Source of the DNA: Chloroflexota bacterium
GTDB taxonomy: Bacteria; Chloroflexota; Anaerolineae; Anaerolineales; UBA11858
DNA length: 5,350 nucleotides
Direction: 5' to 3'
Assembly (NCBI GenBank): GCA_030666985.1
Contig: DAOUWT010000194.1
Span: forward strand, 1 to 5,350
Positions 1 to 5,268 of the stretch are shown one piece after another; position 1 is the first letter of the stretch; each line of letters begins with the position of its first letter. The translations under genes were made by a program, and so were the position numbers. The notes under the pieces are model-generated. The model had not been told where the DNA came from. It was given only the letters and a program-made list of their open reading frames with translations, and did no database searches.

Positions 1-115
1 GAGCGACCTCCAATTTCTTGGCGATTTGTCCCGTCCCGGCCCGTTCGCCGTCCATGGTTAGGATATAAATTGTTTTCAGGTAATCTTCAACTGTGTTCGA
101 GTGGGTAGTGTTCAT
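1..115 (-). CDS. DtxR/MntR/IdeR-family metal-dependent transcriptional regulator, N-terminal part only
   Basis: Reading leftward from an ATG at 115-113 gives 38 codons that run off the window edge without a stop. The protein begins MNTTHSNTVEDYLKTIYIL and continues through a segment containing GTGQIAKKLEVA. This matches the start of DtxR/MntR/IdeR repressors: a 'EDYLKaIY.L' first helix followed by the first helix of a winged helix-turn-helix ('t..iA..L.v'). Known members bind Fe(II) or Mn(II) and then repress iron or manganese uptake genes and often themselves. The metal-binding and dimerisation parts lie outside the window, so the metal cannot be told. No strong Shine-Dalgarno is visible; a weak GGT lies about 8 bases upstream. 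A good promoter and a palindrome lie just upstream, which supports this start. The family call is fairly sure; the subfamily is not. Confidence 0.85.
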   Translation of the reverse strand, partial: MNTTHSNTVEDYLKTIYILTMDGERAGTGQIAKKLEVA

Positions 116-135
116 TAAATTGACCAAACTAACTA

Positions 136-151
136 TTTAGGCAAGGCTAAA
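136..151. promoter_or_regulatory. Candidate metal-repressor operator at the dtxR-like gene start site
   Basis: The sequence TTTAG-GCAAGG-CTAAA is an inverted repeat with 5-bp arms and a 6-bp centre, plus one further matched pair inside (C142/G145). It covers the predicted transcription start of the regulator gene, the place where a repressor would block it. Its core TTAGGCAAGGCTAA resembles the left two-thirds of the actinobacterial IdeR/DtxR iron box (TTAGGTTAGGCTAACCTAA): I count 13 of 19 matches when aligned from 137. Autoregulation by the encoded protein is inference; the palindrome is seen directly. Confidence 0.5.
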
Positions 152-154
152 AGT

Positions 155-183
155 ATTTTATGTGATGTCTAATTTTTTGTCAA
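155..183 (-). promoter_or_regulatory. Sigma-70-type promoter of the DtxR-family gene
   Basis: On the minus strand there is a perfect -35 box TTGACA (183-178), a spacer of exactly 17 bases (177-161), and a -10 box TAAAAT (160-155, five of six matches to TATAAT). Transcription would start near position 148, giving a leader of about 33 bases before the ATG at 115. Box quality and spacing make this one of the best-supported regulatory sites in the window. Confidence 0.75.
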
Positions 184-198
184 GGGAGGATAACCTGC

Positions 199-415
199 CC
201 CCAGGGCAATCGTATATGGAAATTATCAACATGTATTCATGTGATAGCGAAGGTTTGCAACCGAGTGGTGGCGTTCGGTGAGGCAGCCCCGCCAAGGGCG
301 CACACCGTGAGGCTACACCAAATGGGTGCATACCGAATGGGTACACACCATGCACCGTGTGCTACGCGAACACCTTCACTATACGTTTGATGTCAAAAAT
401 GAGATCACCCTGGGG
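199..415. repeat. Gene-free repeat element with degenerate 15-bp units inside nested inverted repeats
   Basis: Two nested inverted-repeat pairs frame this stretch: CCCCAGGGCAATC at 199-211 against the complement of 403-415 (11 of 13 match), and ATAGCGAAGGT at 244-254 against the complement of 372-382 (10 of 11 match). Between them, read on the minus strand, are degenerate units of 13-15 bp, the clearest being GTGTGTACCCATTCG followed by GTATGCACCCATTTG, then shorter GTGTAGCCTCACG- and GTGTGCGCCC-like units. Each 15-mer holds a mini-palindrome (such as CACC-AAAT-GGGTG). A 65-codon minus-strand reading frame (355-158) crosses the array and reads as repetitive P-F-G-rich peptide; it is most likely a by-product of the repeats, not a gene. 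The element looks like a non-coding mobile or palindromic repeat, but no transposase or clear target duplication is visible. Confidence 0.45.
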
Positions 416-431
416 ACACCTTTCCAGTTGC

Positions 432-461
432 TTGACGGTTTTGTTGAAAATAGTTTATACT
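432..461 (+). promoter_or_regulatory. Candidate sigma-70 promoter driving the methyltransferase remnant and GDPD gene
   Basis: A -35 box TTGACG (432-437, five of six matches) is followed by an 18-base spacer and a -10 box TATACT (456-461, five of six). Transcription would start near 468, leaving a leader of roughly 140 bases before the ribosome-binding site at 594-598. The stretch from 416 to 605 has no convincing gene on either strand; this promoter is the only feature I can support there. It points at the truncated methyltransferase frame and the GDPD gene behind it. Confidence 0.5.
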
Positions 462-605
462 TCAGGTAGAGAAAATGCTGTCTGGTTGCACAAACATTGA
501 CCGGATTCCACGGGAACCACCAGAACTAAGGAATTGTCCATTATTAACTGTACTTTTCATCGCCCAGGAAGTTATTTGTGGACATCCCCTAAAAGGAGAA
601 GATGC

Positions 606-710
606 ATGATGGAAGTTGAGTCATTCTATGATCAACCCGCCTCTCAAGAATGGGAACGTCTTGAGAAACATCGAACTGAATTTGGGAAAACTACATGCCA
701 AAAACTCTAG
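606..710 (+). pseudogene. N-terminal remnant of a class I SAM-dependent methyltransferase
   Basis: The frame from ATG 606 gives 34 codons ending at TAG 708-710. Residues 1-28 (MMEVESFYDQPASQEWERL, then EKHRTEFGK) closely resemble the start of a common class I methyltransferase group, whose N-terminus runs 'yYD..a..EWeRL..hrtEf..t' and then enters the SAM-binding Rossmann fold. Here the similarity stops at about residue 28 and the frame ends in an unrelated TCQKL. The glycine-rich SAM motif is absent, so the product cannot be an active enzyme. A strong AGGAG (594-598) stands 7 bases before the ATG, better than the site in front of the next gene. The last 16 bases overlap the start of the GDPD gene in another frame, so translation may couple to it. 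The simplest reading is a deletion that removed the rest of the methyltransferase. A functional short leader peptide is the alternative. Confidence 0.6.
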
Positions 711-1456
711 TGATAGCTCACCGTGGTGATAGCCAATTCGCTCCAGAAAACTTGATCCCAGCTTTTGCTAGCGCAGTTGCAAAAGGCGCTGATGCTATCG
801 AGTTTGATGTTCATCTCACCAAAGATAATCAATTGGTAGTTCACCATGATTATTATCTTGGGCGTACAGAAAATGGCCGTGGTTTCATTGGCGATTATTC
901 TCTAGCAGAATTACAAGCATTAGACATCGGGGGCTGGTTTAGCGAAGACTTCAAAAACGAGAAAATGCCCACGTTAAGCAATGTTCTCGATATAGGCAAA
1001 GGAAAAACTCGTTTTGAAATTGAACTCCGATGTCCTACGCTGCCATTTCTAGAGAAAGTGATAGGTGAAATCAACCGGTTTGGGGTTGCCAATGACATTG
1101 AAATAACCTCTCCCCATATTCCGTTGTTGCACTACGTGAAGAAAATTAACGTTGGGCTTCGTAGCGGTATTTTCTTTAATTCATATCCTGGTTGGATGGA
1201 TGCCGCACTGGGGCAACAGCATATTATAGATTGGATGAGGTTAGTAGATGCCCAGGTGGTACATATTCCTCATCAATTGATCGAGAGAAAGTTCATCGAA
1301 AATTTACATGAACACAACTTCATTGTGCATGGAGCCAATCTTGAAGATATGGACGAGATGAAAGTGGCAATATCTAAAGGGATAGATCAATTTTCTACGG
1401 ATAAATTAGAGCTTGCCATTGAAGTTCGTGACACGTTGATGAGTAGCACAACCTAA
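695..1456 (+). CDS. Glycerophosphodiester phosphodiesterase (GDPD family)
   Basis: This 253-residue protein is a single-domain GDPD TIM barrel; known relatives such as UgpQ split glycerophosphodiesters into sn-glycerol 3-phosphate and an alcohol using a divalent metal. Visible motifs are H9-R10-G11, P17-E18-N19, E36-F-D38 and H50-H51-D52, covering the two catalytic histidines (H9 and H51) and acidic metal ligands; then P92-T-L and FEIELR at 107-112 with ligand E110. The usual 'E.K' is E-L-R here, the usual 'wTvN' near the C-terminus reads VHGANLED, and the final 'TD.P' reads STDKLEL. The core catalytic residues are present, so an active enzyme is likely but its substrate may differ. No signal peptide or membrane segment is seen, so it should be cytoplasmic. 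The start gives the normal short lead into the first strand; a weak GGGA at 684-687 precedes it. Codon use is visibly more AT-rich than in bshC. Confidence 0.9.
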   Translation: MPKTLVIAHRGDSQFAPENLIPAFASAVAKGADAIEFDVHLTKDNQLVVHHDYYLGRTENGRGFIGDYSLAELQALDIGGWFSEDFKNEKMPTLSNVLDIGKGKTRFEIELRCPTLPFLEKVIGEINRFGVANDIEITSPHIPLLHYVKKINVGLRSGIFFNSYPGWMDAALGQQHIIDWMRLVDAQVVHIPHQLIERKFIENLHEHNFIVHGANLEDMDEMKVAISKGIDQFSTDKLELAIEVRDTLMSSTT

Positions 1457-1529
1457 CCCAGGTTCAGGTAGACTTCTCCCCCTTCCCCATTCACAATTCG
1501 CGACTTACAATTTATCATTAACCCACTTT

Positions 1530-1566
1530 CCAACTTCCAAAATCCAATACCCAATATCCAATATCC
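1530..1566. repeat. Short heptamer-like repeat array between convergent genes
   Basis: Between the end of the GDPD gene and the end of bshA lies a run of near-repeats built on ATCCAAT (plus strand: AATCCAAT, ACCCAAT, ATCCAAT, ATCCC), preceded by related CCAACTTCCAAAA. On the minus strand it reads as TTGGATATTGGGTATTGG and similar. Such TTGGATATTGG-type strings are common intergenic filler in many environmental bacterial genomes. No clear hairpin with a T-run, and so no intrinsic terminator, is seen for either gene in the 112-base gap. Confidence 0.5.
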
Positions 1567-1568
1567 CT

Positions 1569-2684
1569 TCACCCCAACACCCGCTCATAAACCGCCTCAT
1601 ACTGGGGGACAATATCATGGTAGTCAAAAAGCTCCACGGCTCGTTTGCGGGCTGCTCTGGCAAATTTGCGGCACGAGGAGCAATCATCTAAAATTTCGAG
1701 GGCGTATTCCGTCATTGCCGCCACATCTCCCACCGGGGCAAGGAATCCGGTCATGCCGTGCTCTACCACCTCTGAAAGTCCTCCAACGTCGCTGGCAACC
1801 ACTGGCACGCCACTGGCCATGGCCTCCAGGGCCACCAATCCGAAACTCTCTGTCTCGCTAGGGAGTAATAATAAATTCGTCTCCTCCAAGAACGGAATCA
1901 CATTATTCACAACCCCCACAAATTCGACTTGGTCTCGCACCCCTAAATCTTCAGCTAGGCGGCAAGCTGTGCTGGCATCAGGGCCGTCACCCATCATAAC
2001 TAAACGCGCGTTCTTCTTTTCTGTAAAGCGTGCAAAAATTCTGATGACATCGGTCACACGCTTGACTGGGCGAAAATTAGAGATGTGCATCAACGTAAAT
2101 TGATCTGGACAATTAAGCGGGGAAACACAATTAGTACACACAGGTGCGTGCCTATCTGGGTCAATGAAATTATAGATAAGGTCAATTTCTTTTTTCACCG
2201 AGAATTCTCGGTATGTCTCTTCTTTTAGAAACTTAGATACAGCGGTAACAGCATCACTATTTTCAATTGTCATGGCCGTTATAGACCGAAAAGAGGGGTT
2301 TCTGCCGACCAGGGTTATATCTGTCCCGTGCAGAGTGGTGACGACCTTCAGGTTCAATTCTGGCACAATCTGCTTGGCAAGCAGAGCCGCCGCCGCAAAG
2401 GGGATGGCGTAGTGGACGTGCAAAACTTGAAGCTGCTTCATCCGCGCCACCTCAGCCATTTTAGAAGCCAAAGCCAAGGTATAGGGAAATTGCTTGAGCA
2501 GGGGATAACTTACAATTTCCACCTCGTGAAAGCTGACACGCGGAGCAAGCTCTGTTAGGCGCAAGGGAGTCGAATAACTGATAAAAGCCACATCATGCCC
2601 ATGCCCGGCGAGATGCTTTCCCAACTCAGTGGCTACAACTCCGCTTCCCCCGTGATGTGGATAACATGTGATACCGATACGCAT
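1569..2684 (-). CDS. bshA: N-acetyl-alpha-D-glucosaminyl L-malate synthase BshA
   Basis: BshA performs the first step of bacillithiol synthesis: it transfers N-acetylglucosamine from UDP-GlcNAc to L-malate. The 371-residue length fits the family (about 375). It is a GT-B fold, glycosyltransferase family 4. The N-terminal half shows the BshA signature GITCYPHHGGSGVVATELG (4-22), FHEVEIVSYPLLK (52-64), HVHYAIPFA (89-97), the TLHGTDITLVG stretch (117-127) and YNFID (171-175). The C-terminal half shows HISNFRPVKR (200-209), GDGP (232-235) and the E-x7-E motif E279-SFGLVAL-E287, followed by SDVGGLSEVV. A clean AAGGAG (2696-2691) lies 6 bases before the ATG, fixing the start. Three cysteines (C183, C186, C192) sit in the inter-domain segment, and a second CxxC is at 335-338. 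It lies 249 bases downstream of bshB1, separated by an inverted-repeat block, and may have its own promoter. Confidence 0.96.
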   Translation of the reverse strand: MRIGITCYPHHGGSGVVATELGKHLAGHGHDVAFISYSTPLRLTELAPRVSFHEVEIVSYPLLKQFPYTLALASKMAEVARMKQLQVLHVHYAIPFAAAALLAKQIVPELNLKVVTTLHGTDITLVGRNPSFRSITAMTIENSDAVTAVSKFLKEETYREFSVKKEIDLIYNFIDPDRHAPVCTNCVSPLNCPDQFTLMHISNFRPVKRVTDVIRIFARFTEKKNARLVMMGDGPDASTACRLAEDLGVRDQVEFVGVVNNVIPFLEETNLLLLPSETESFGLVALEAMASGVPVVASDVGGLSEVVEHGMTGFLAPVGDVAAMTEYALEILDDCSSCRKFARAARKRAVELFDYHDIVPQYEAVYERVLG

Positions 2685-2699
2685 TGTGTGCTCCTTAAA

Positions 2700-2717
2700 C
2701 TAAAATACATATTTTAG
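2700..2717. promoter_or_regulatory. Perfect palindrome in the bshA leader, candidate operator
   Basis: CTAAAATACATATTTTAG is an inverted repeat with perfect 8-bp arms around a 2-bp centre, lying just upstream of the bshA ribosome-binding site (2696-2691). A TATACT -10-like box (minus strand, 2730-2725) would place the transcription start near 2718, right at the palindrome edge. I see no good -35 box at the expected distance, so the promoter is tentative. Arms this close together would not fold well as an RNA hairpin, which favours a DNA-binding site. The regulator is unknown. Confidence 0.45.
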
Positions 2718-2743
2718 ACACTCAAGTATAAGTGTTTTTGAAA

Positions 2744-2862
2744 AGCCCTGCCCCCTCCCATCCTCCCCCAAATGCGACGAAAAAATGTCGAATTTGGAGG
2801 AGGGGCTATCTTCTTCCCCCCAAATTCCATGTTTTTGGCATTTGGGGGGATTGAGGGGGGCT
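2744..2862. repeat. MITE-like inverted-repeat element between bshB1 and bshA
   Basis: The ends form imperfect terminal inverted repeats of about 22-24 bp, C-rich ending in CCCCCAAAT on the left (2750-2773) and ATTTGGGGGG onward on the right (2840-2861). Inside are two hairpins. One pairs CCAAAT (2768-2773) with ATTTGG (2792-2797) and CGAC (2775-2778) with GTCG (2787-2790). The other has a perfect 10-bp stem CCCCCCAAAT/ATTTGGGGGG (2816-2825 with 2840-2849) plus an inner CCA/TGG. Similar C-rich palindromic repeats without coding capacity are dispersed in cyanobacterial and other environmental genomes. It splits bshA from bshB1 and could act as a partial terminator or mRNA-processing site. Confidence 0.6.
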
Positions 2863-2883
2863 GTTCTTGCGCTTCACTTAGCC

Positions 2884-2906
2884 ATTTCTCTGTGCCTTCT
2901 CCGTGT
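2884..2906 (-). repeat. Possible dispersed-repeat fragment downstream of bshB1
   Basis: On the minus strand this reads ACACGGAGAAGGCACAGAG and on into AAAT, a pattern of alternating 'ACGGAG' and 'ACAGAG' units often seen as intergenic repeat debris in environmental genomes. Together with the inverted-repeat element next to it, it fills the gap after the bshB1 stop. I see no gene here. The call rests on recognition of the pattern only. Confidence 0.3.
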
Positions 2907-2933
2907 CACTCAACACTGAAGAGGATTAGTGAG

Positions 2934-3650
2934 CTAAAACGTCGAAAACTTAACATCCAAGGGATTCTCAACTTCCATTTTGCCCTTAATTAGAAAACCC
3001 TCGCCATACCTTTTGCCAATTTTTGCTCCGTAATAACCCATGCGATGCTCAAGTGCCCAATTATATTCCTTTGAGGTCAAGCACGTTTGCTTATAAAAAT
3101 TATCATCCGGCTTGAACTGGGTAGAGTAGGCGTAAATGGCCTCCATCTTGCGTTCAAATTGCTCGGTGATGTCAACCACAAAACTAGGCTCAAACTCATA
3201 CCAACTCATATAATAAAGTATCTTGGCCGGGCGATAACTTTCTTGGCCTGTTTCGTAGCGCGTCAGTCCTGCTAAAAAGATGCCCTCGTAAGCTATTTCG
3301 CTGGCGTGATAATGGTCGGGATGCCGGTCTTCATTGTGGGGGATAAAAACCAAACGCGGGCGATATTTGCGGATGACCTTGGCAACTCGGTGTTTAGATT
3401 CCTTGCTGGTGTGCAAATTGCCATCTTCAAGCCCCAGGTTTTCACGCGCCGCCGCGCCGATGATTTTAGACGCTGTCGCCGCCTCCGCCTGACGAGTTTC
3501 GACCGTGCCCCGCGTTCCCATCTCGCCCTGCACCATGTCAACTAGCACCACAGAATGTCCCGCGTCCACCAACTTGATCAACGTTCCCCCGCAGGTTATT
3601 TCGATATCGTCCGGGTGAGCGCCAAAGGCCATTACGTCAACGTTTGTCAT
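2934..3650 (-). CDS. bshB1: Bacillithiol biosynthesis deacetylase BshB1 (LmbE/PIG-L family)
   Basis: BshB removes the acetyl group from N-acetylglucosaminyl-malate, giving glucosaminyl-malate, the acceptor for the cysteine added by BshC. The 238-residue protein is a complete zinc-dependent LmbE/PIG-L deacetylase of usual length. The N-terminal motif A11-H12-P13-D14-D15-I-E17 holds two zinc ligands (H12, D15) and the general base (D14). The second motif, H110-P-D-H113, gives the third ligand H113; these positions coincide with those known for the Bacillus cereus enzyme. GTRGTVETRQAE (45-56) and NLGLEDGNL (71-79) are also typical of the BshB1 branch. A GGAGGG (3662-3657) lies 6 bases before the ATG, and only 28 bases separate it from the bshC stop, so the two are very probably co-transcribed. 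The function of LmbE relatives can vary, but the neighbours make the assignment firm. Confidence 0.94.
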   Translation of the reverse strand: MTNVDVMAFGAHPDDIEITCGGTLIKLVDAGHSVVLVDMVQGEMGTRGTVETRQAEAATASKIIGAAARENLGLEDGNLHTSKESKHRVAKVIRKYRPRLVFIPHNEDRHPDHYHASEIAYEGIFLAGLTRYETGQESYRPAKILYYMSWYEFEPSFVVDITEQFERKMEAIYAYSTQFKPDDNFYKQTCLTSKEYNWALEHRMGYYGAKIGKRYGEGFLIKGKMEVENPLDVKFSTF

Positions 3651-3678
3651 TTTTTACCCTCCAAAAATATCTTCTCAG

Positions 3679-3715
3679 TCAGGAACCGCGTTGCTCGGAG
3701 CAACGCGGTTCCTGA
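3679..3715. repeat. Perfect 17-bp-arm palindrome covering the bshC stop and last codons
   Basis: TCAGGAACCGCGTTGCT (3679-3695) is followed by a 3-base loop CGG and its exact reverse complement (3699-3715). The structure contains the bshC stop codon (3681-3679) and encodes the last 11 residues QEPRCSEQRGS. No T-run follows directly on the bshC strand; the first run of five T's comes about 12 bases later, just before the bshB1 ribosome-binding site. A strong mRNA hairpin is expected here, able to protect the upstream message from 3' decay or reduce read-through into bshB1. It looks like an inserted REP-type palindrome. Confidence 0.8.
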
Positions 3716-5268
3716 TCCTCCAAAGTAATAATATGATGCGAAAAATCATCTATCTCGCCGGTAGAAAAAATAGCGTCTATAAACTCCATTCCGTAGCGGT
3801 TTAGAAAATACGGCAGAGGGAAAACCCGTTCCTGAGGACGGTCTCTGGGCAGCAGGGAGTTGCTCAACCGCCGCAGCTCTCCCCGCGAGAAACCCAACTG
3901 GCTCATGCGTGCCTTTACGGCTCCACCCTCCAGGTTATCCAATCCCCTCAGCGCGTTCGATAGGCCATATTTCCAACCTTTGCCCAAATTCGGGTCAATC
4001 TCCTCCACATAAGCCCGCAGGGGAGCGAAAGCCTCCTCCACTTTTTGACGCGCCGCGCTGAAACCATCCTCGGCTTCGGCTTCTGGCATCAGGCGGCGGA
4101 AGACAGCGTCGGGGTCTAGCCCTCCGGTCAGGATGGCCTCTGCGCTGGTGTGGTACTCGGCCATGCGCTCCGCCTCACTCTCGGCGACGACCGTGTAACT
4201 TTTGCGGGGATAGTAAACAGGCTGCGGCAGATTAAAGAGTTCGTAGAGAGGTTTGAGCATGGCATGGTAGGCAAGCTCTCCCGGGCCGAGGACGCTGGCA
4301 ACGCTGGGGAGGAGGGAATCGGCCAGGAGGGGGCGCAACGCCACACCGGTGGAGTAACGCTCCAGGGAGGCGTCACCCGCATCCTGGGGAGGGGTGTCAC
4401 CCACCCGCACCCGGCGGCCATCCTCCCTAAAGGTGTAGAGCCTCCCCACGCGGTCAGCGTCCAGGGCGGGGGTGTAGCCTGCATCCGCCAACCGGCCAGC
4501 CACCACGCCCAGGCGGCGCACAATCTCCCCCCCATCCCCCAAAACGGATTCGAAAAAGTTCGAGGCCAGCGGGCGCAGGATGTGCGGCTCCACGATCACC
4601 AGGCCGCTATTTGCGAAGAGTTGCGCCCAAACGCGGGCCTGCCAGGGGGAATAATCCTCCCCAGGTTGAGGGGCGAAAATTTCTTTGGCGGGGCCGGGGG
4701 GAATGTTCTCGAAATATGCGGCGTAAGCGCGTTGCACGTTTTCGGTGATGGGCAAGTCTGCAATGGGGCGTCCGGCCTGCTCCCAGGCGAACTTGACCTC
4801 GCCCACCTCGCCGTCGGGCTTGGGGAAATGGGCCCGGTTGATCTCGCCGAAATCGTGGTCTTCGCTGGCCAGCCAAAAGATGGGAATGACCCGCTTGCCG
4901 AGCGTTTTTTGGAGATGCTGCGCCAGCCGGATGGTGGTGATGATTTTGTAGCAAGCGTAGGCCGGCCCGCCCAGAAAACCGGCTTGCTGCCCGGTGATGG
5001 CGCAAAAGGTGGCGGGGTCGGCTAGAGCGTGGGCGTTTTCTATGGCGCTGGGATGCGCTCCTATACTGGCGTTGTATTCGGCCAGGGTGCGGGCAAGTTC
5101 CCGGCGGGGATAGGTGTGCTGCCTGCGAGACTCGAATGCGTTTGTGAAGTCTAAGGAGCCGTGGGTGAAGTATTTGGATGCCGTCCCCGCGCCGGAGAGG
5201 TAGTCCAGGTAGAGTTTATTTGATGAGAGTGGGGGTATTTTGGTCATGTTTGTTTTTATATTTGTCAT
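3679..5268 (-). CDS. bshC: Bacillithiol biosynthesis cysteine-adding enzyme BshC
   Basis: BshC is the putative ligase that joins cysteine to glucosaminyl-malate, the last step of bacillithiol synthesis; its chemistry is less settled than that of BshA and BshB. The 529-residue length is close to the family's roughly 540. Recognisable blocks are YLDYLSG (20-26), ITGQQAGFLGGPAYACYK (91-108), IPIFWLASEDHDFGEIN (128-144), ALRPLLADSLLPSVASVLGP (310-329), ELAYHAMLKPLYELF (331-345), YYPRKSYTVVE (352-363), and the C-terminal PLPYFLNRYGMEFID. The segment around 365-425 is charged and helical in character, as in the family's coiled coil. The start at 5268 has AAGGTG (5281-5276) 7 bases upstream; an internal ATG at 5247 has no such site. 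The first seven residues and the last eleven look like later additions, each lying in a repeat sequence. Its base composition is clearly GC-richer than that of the GDPD gene. It is first in the run bshC-bshB1-bshA. Confidence 0.95.
   Translation of the reverse strand: MTNIKTNMTKIPPLSSNKLYLDYLSGAGTASKYFTHGSLDFTNAFESRRQHTYPRRELARTLAEYNASIGAHPSAIENAHALADPATFCAITGQQAGFLGGPAYACYKIITTIRLAQHLQKTLGKRVIPIFWLASEDHDFGEINRAHFPKPDGEVGEVKFAWEQAGRPIADLPITENVQRAYAAYFENIPPGPAKEIFAPQPGEDYSPWQARVWAQLFANSGLVIVEPHILRPLASNFFESVLGDGGEIVRRLGVVAGRLADAGYTPALDADRVGRLYTFREDGRRVRVGDTPPQDAGDASLERYSTGVALRPLLADSLLPSVASVLGPGELAYHAMLKPLYELFNLPQPVYYPRKSYTVVAESEAERMAEYHTSAEAILTGGLDPDAVFRRLMPEAEAEDGFSAARQKVEEAFAPLRAYVEEIDPNLGKGWKYGLSNALRGLDNLEGGAVKARMSQLGFSRGELRRLSNSLLPRDRPQERVFPLPYFLNRYGMEFIDAIFSTGEIDDFSHHIITLEDQEPRCSEQRGS

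Noticed and set aside
158..355. 65-codon minus-strand reading frame with repetitive P-F-G residues
   Set aside because: It lies across the 15-bp repeat units, which explain the repetitive peptide, and it also covers the promoter of the DtxR-family gene. No ribosome-binding site or recognisable domain.
199..415. CRISPR array
   Set aside because: The 15-bp units are degenerate, adjacent without unique spacers, and much shorter than CRISPR repeats; no cas gene is present.
475..609. 44-codon plus-strand frame starting MLSGCTNIDRIPREP, overlapping the methyltransferase stub start by ATGA
   Set aside because: The overlap and the promoter upstream are suggestive, but the ribosome-binding site is weak, the peptide resembles nothing I know, and short open frames of this size arise by chance.
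1449..1480. Small hairpin AACCT-AACCC-AGGTT at the GDPD stop as a terminator
   Set aside because: The stem has only 5 base pairs and is followed by a C-rich tract without a T-run, so it does not qualify as an intrinsic terminator.
1645..2103. 152-codon plus-strand frame opposite bshA
   Set aside because: It is antisense to a clearly real gene with strong family motifs; its composition is that of an antisense shadow with no recognisable domain.
4150..5025. 291-codon plus-strand frame opposite bshC
   Set aside because: Long antisense frames are expected opposite GC-rich genes. BshC motifs on the other strand are unmistakable, and this frame shows none.
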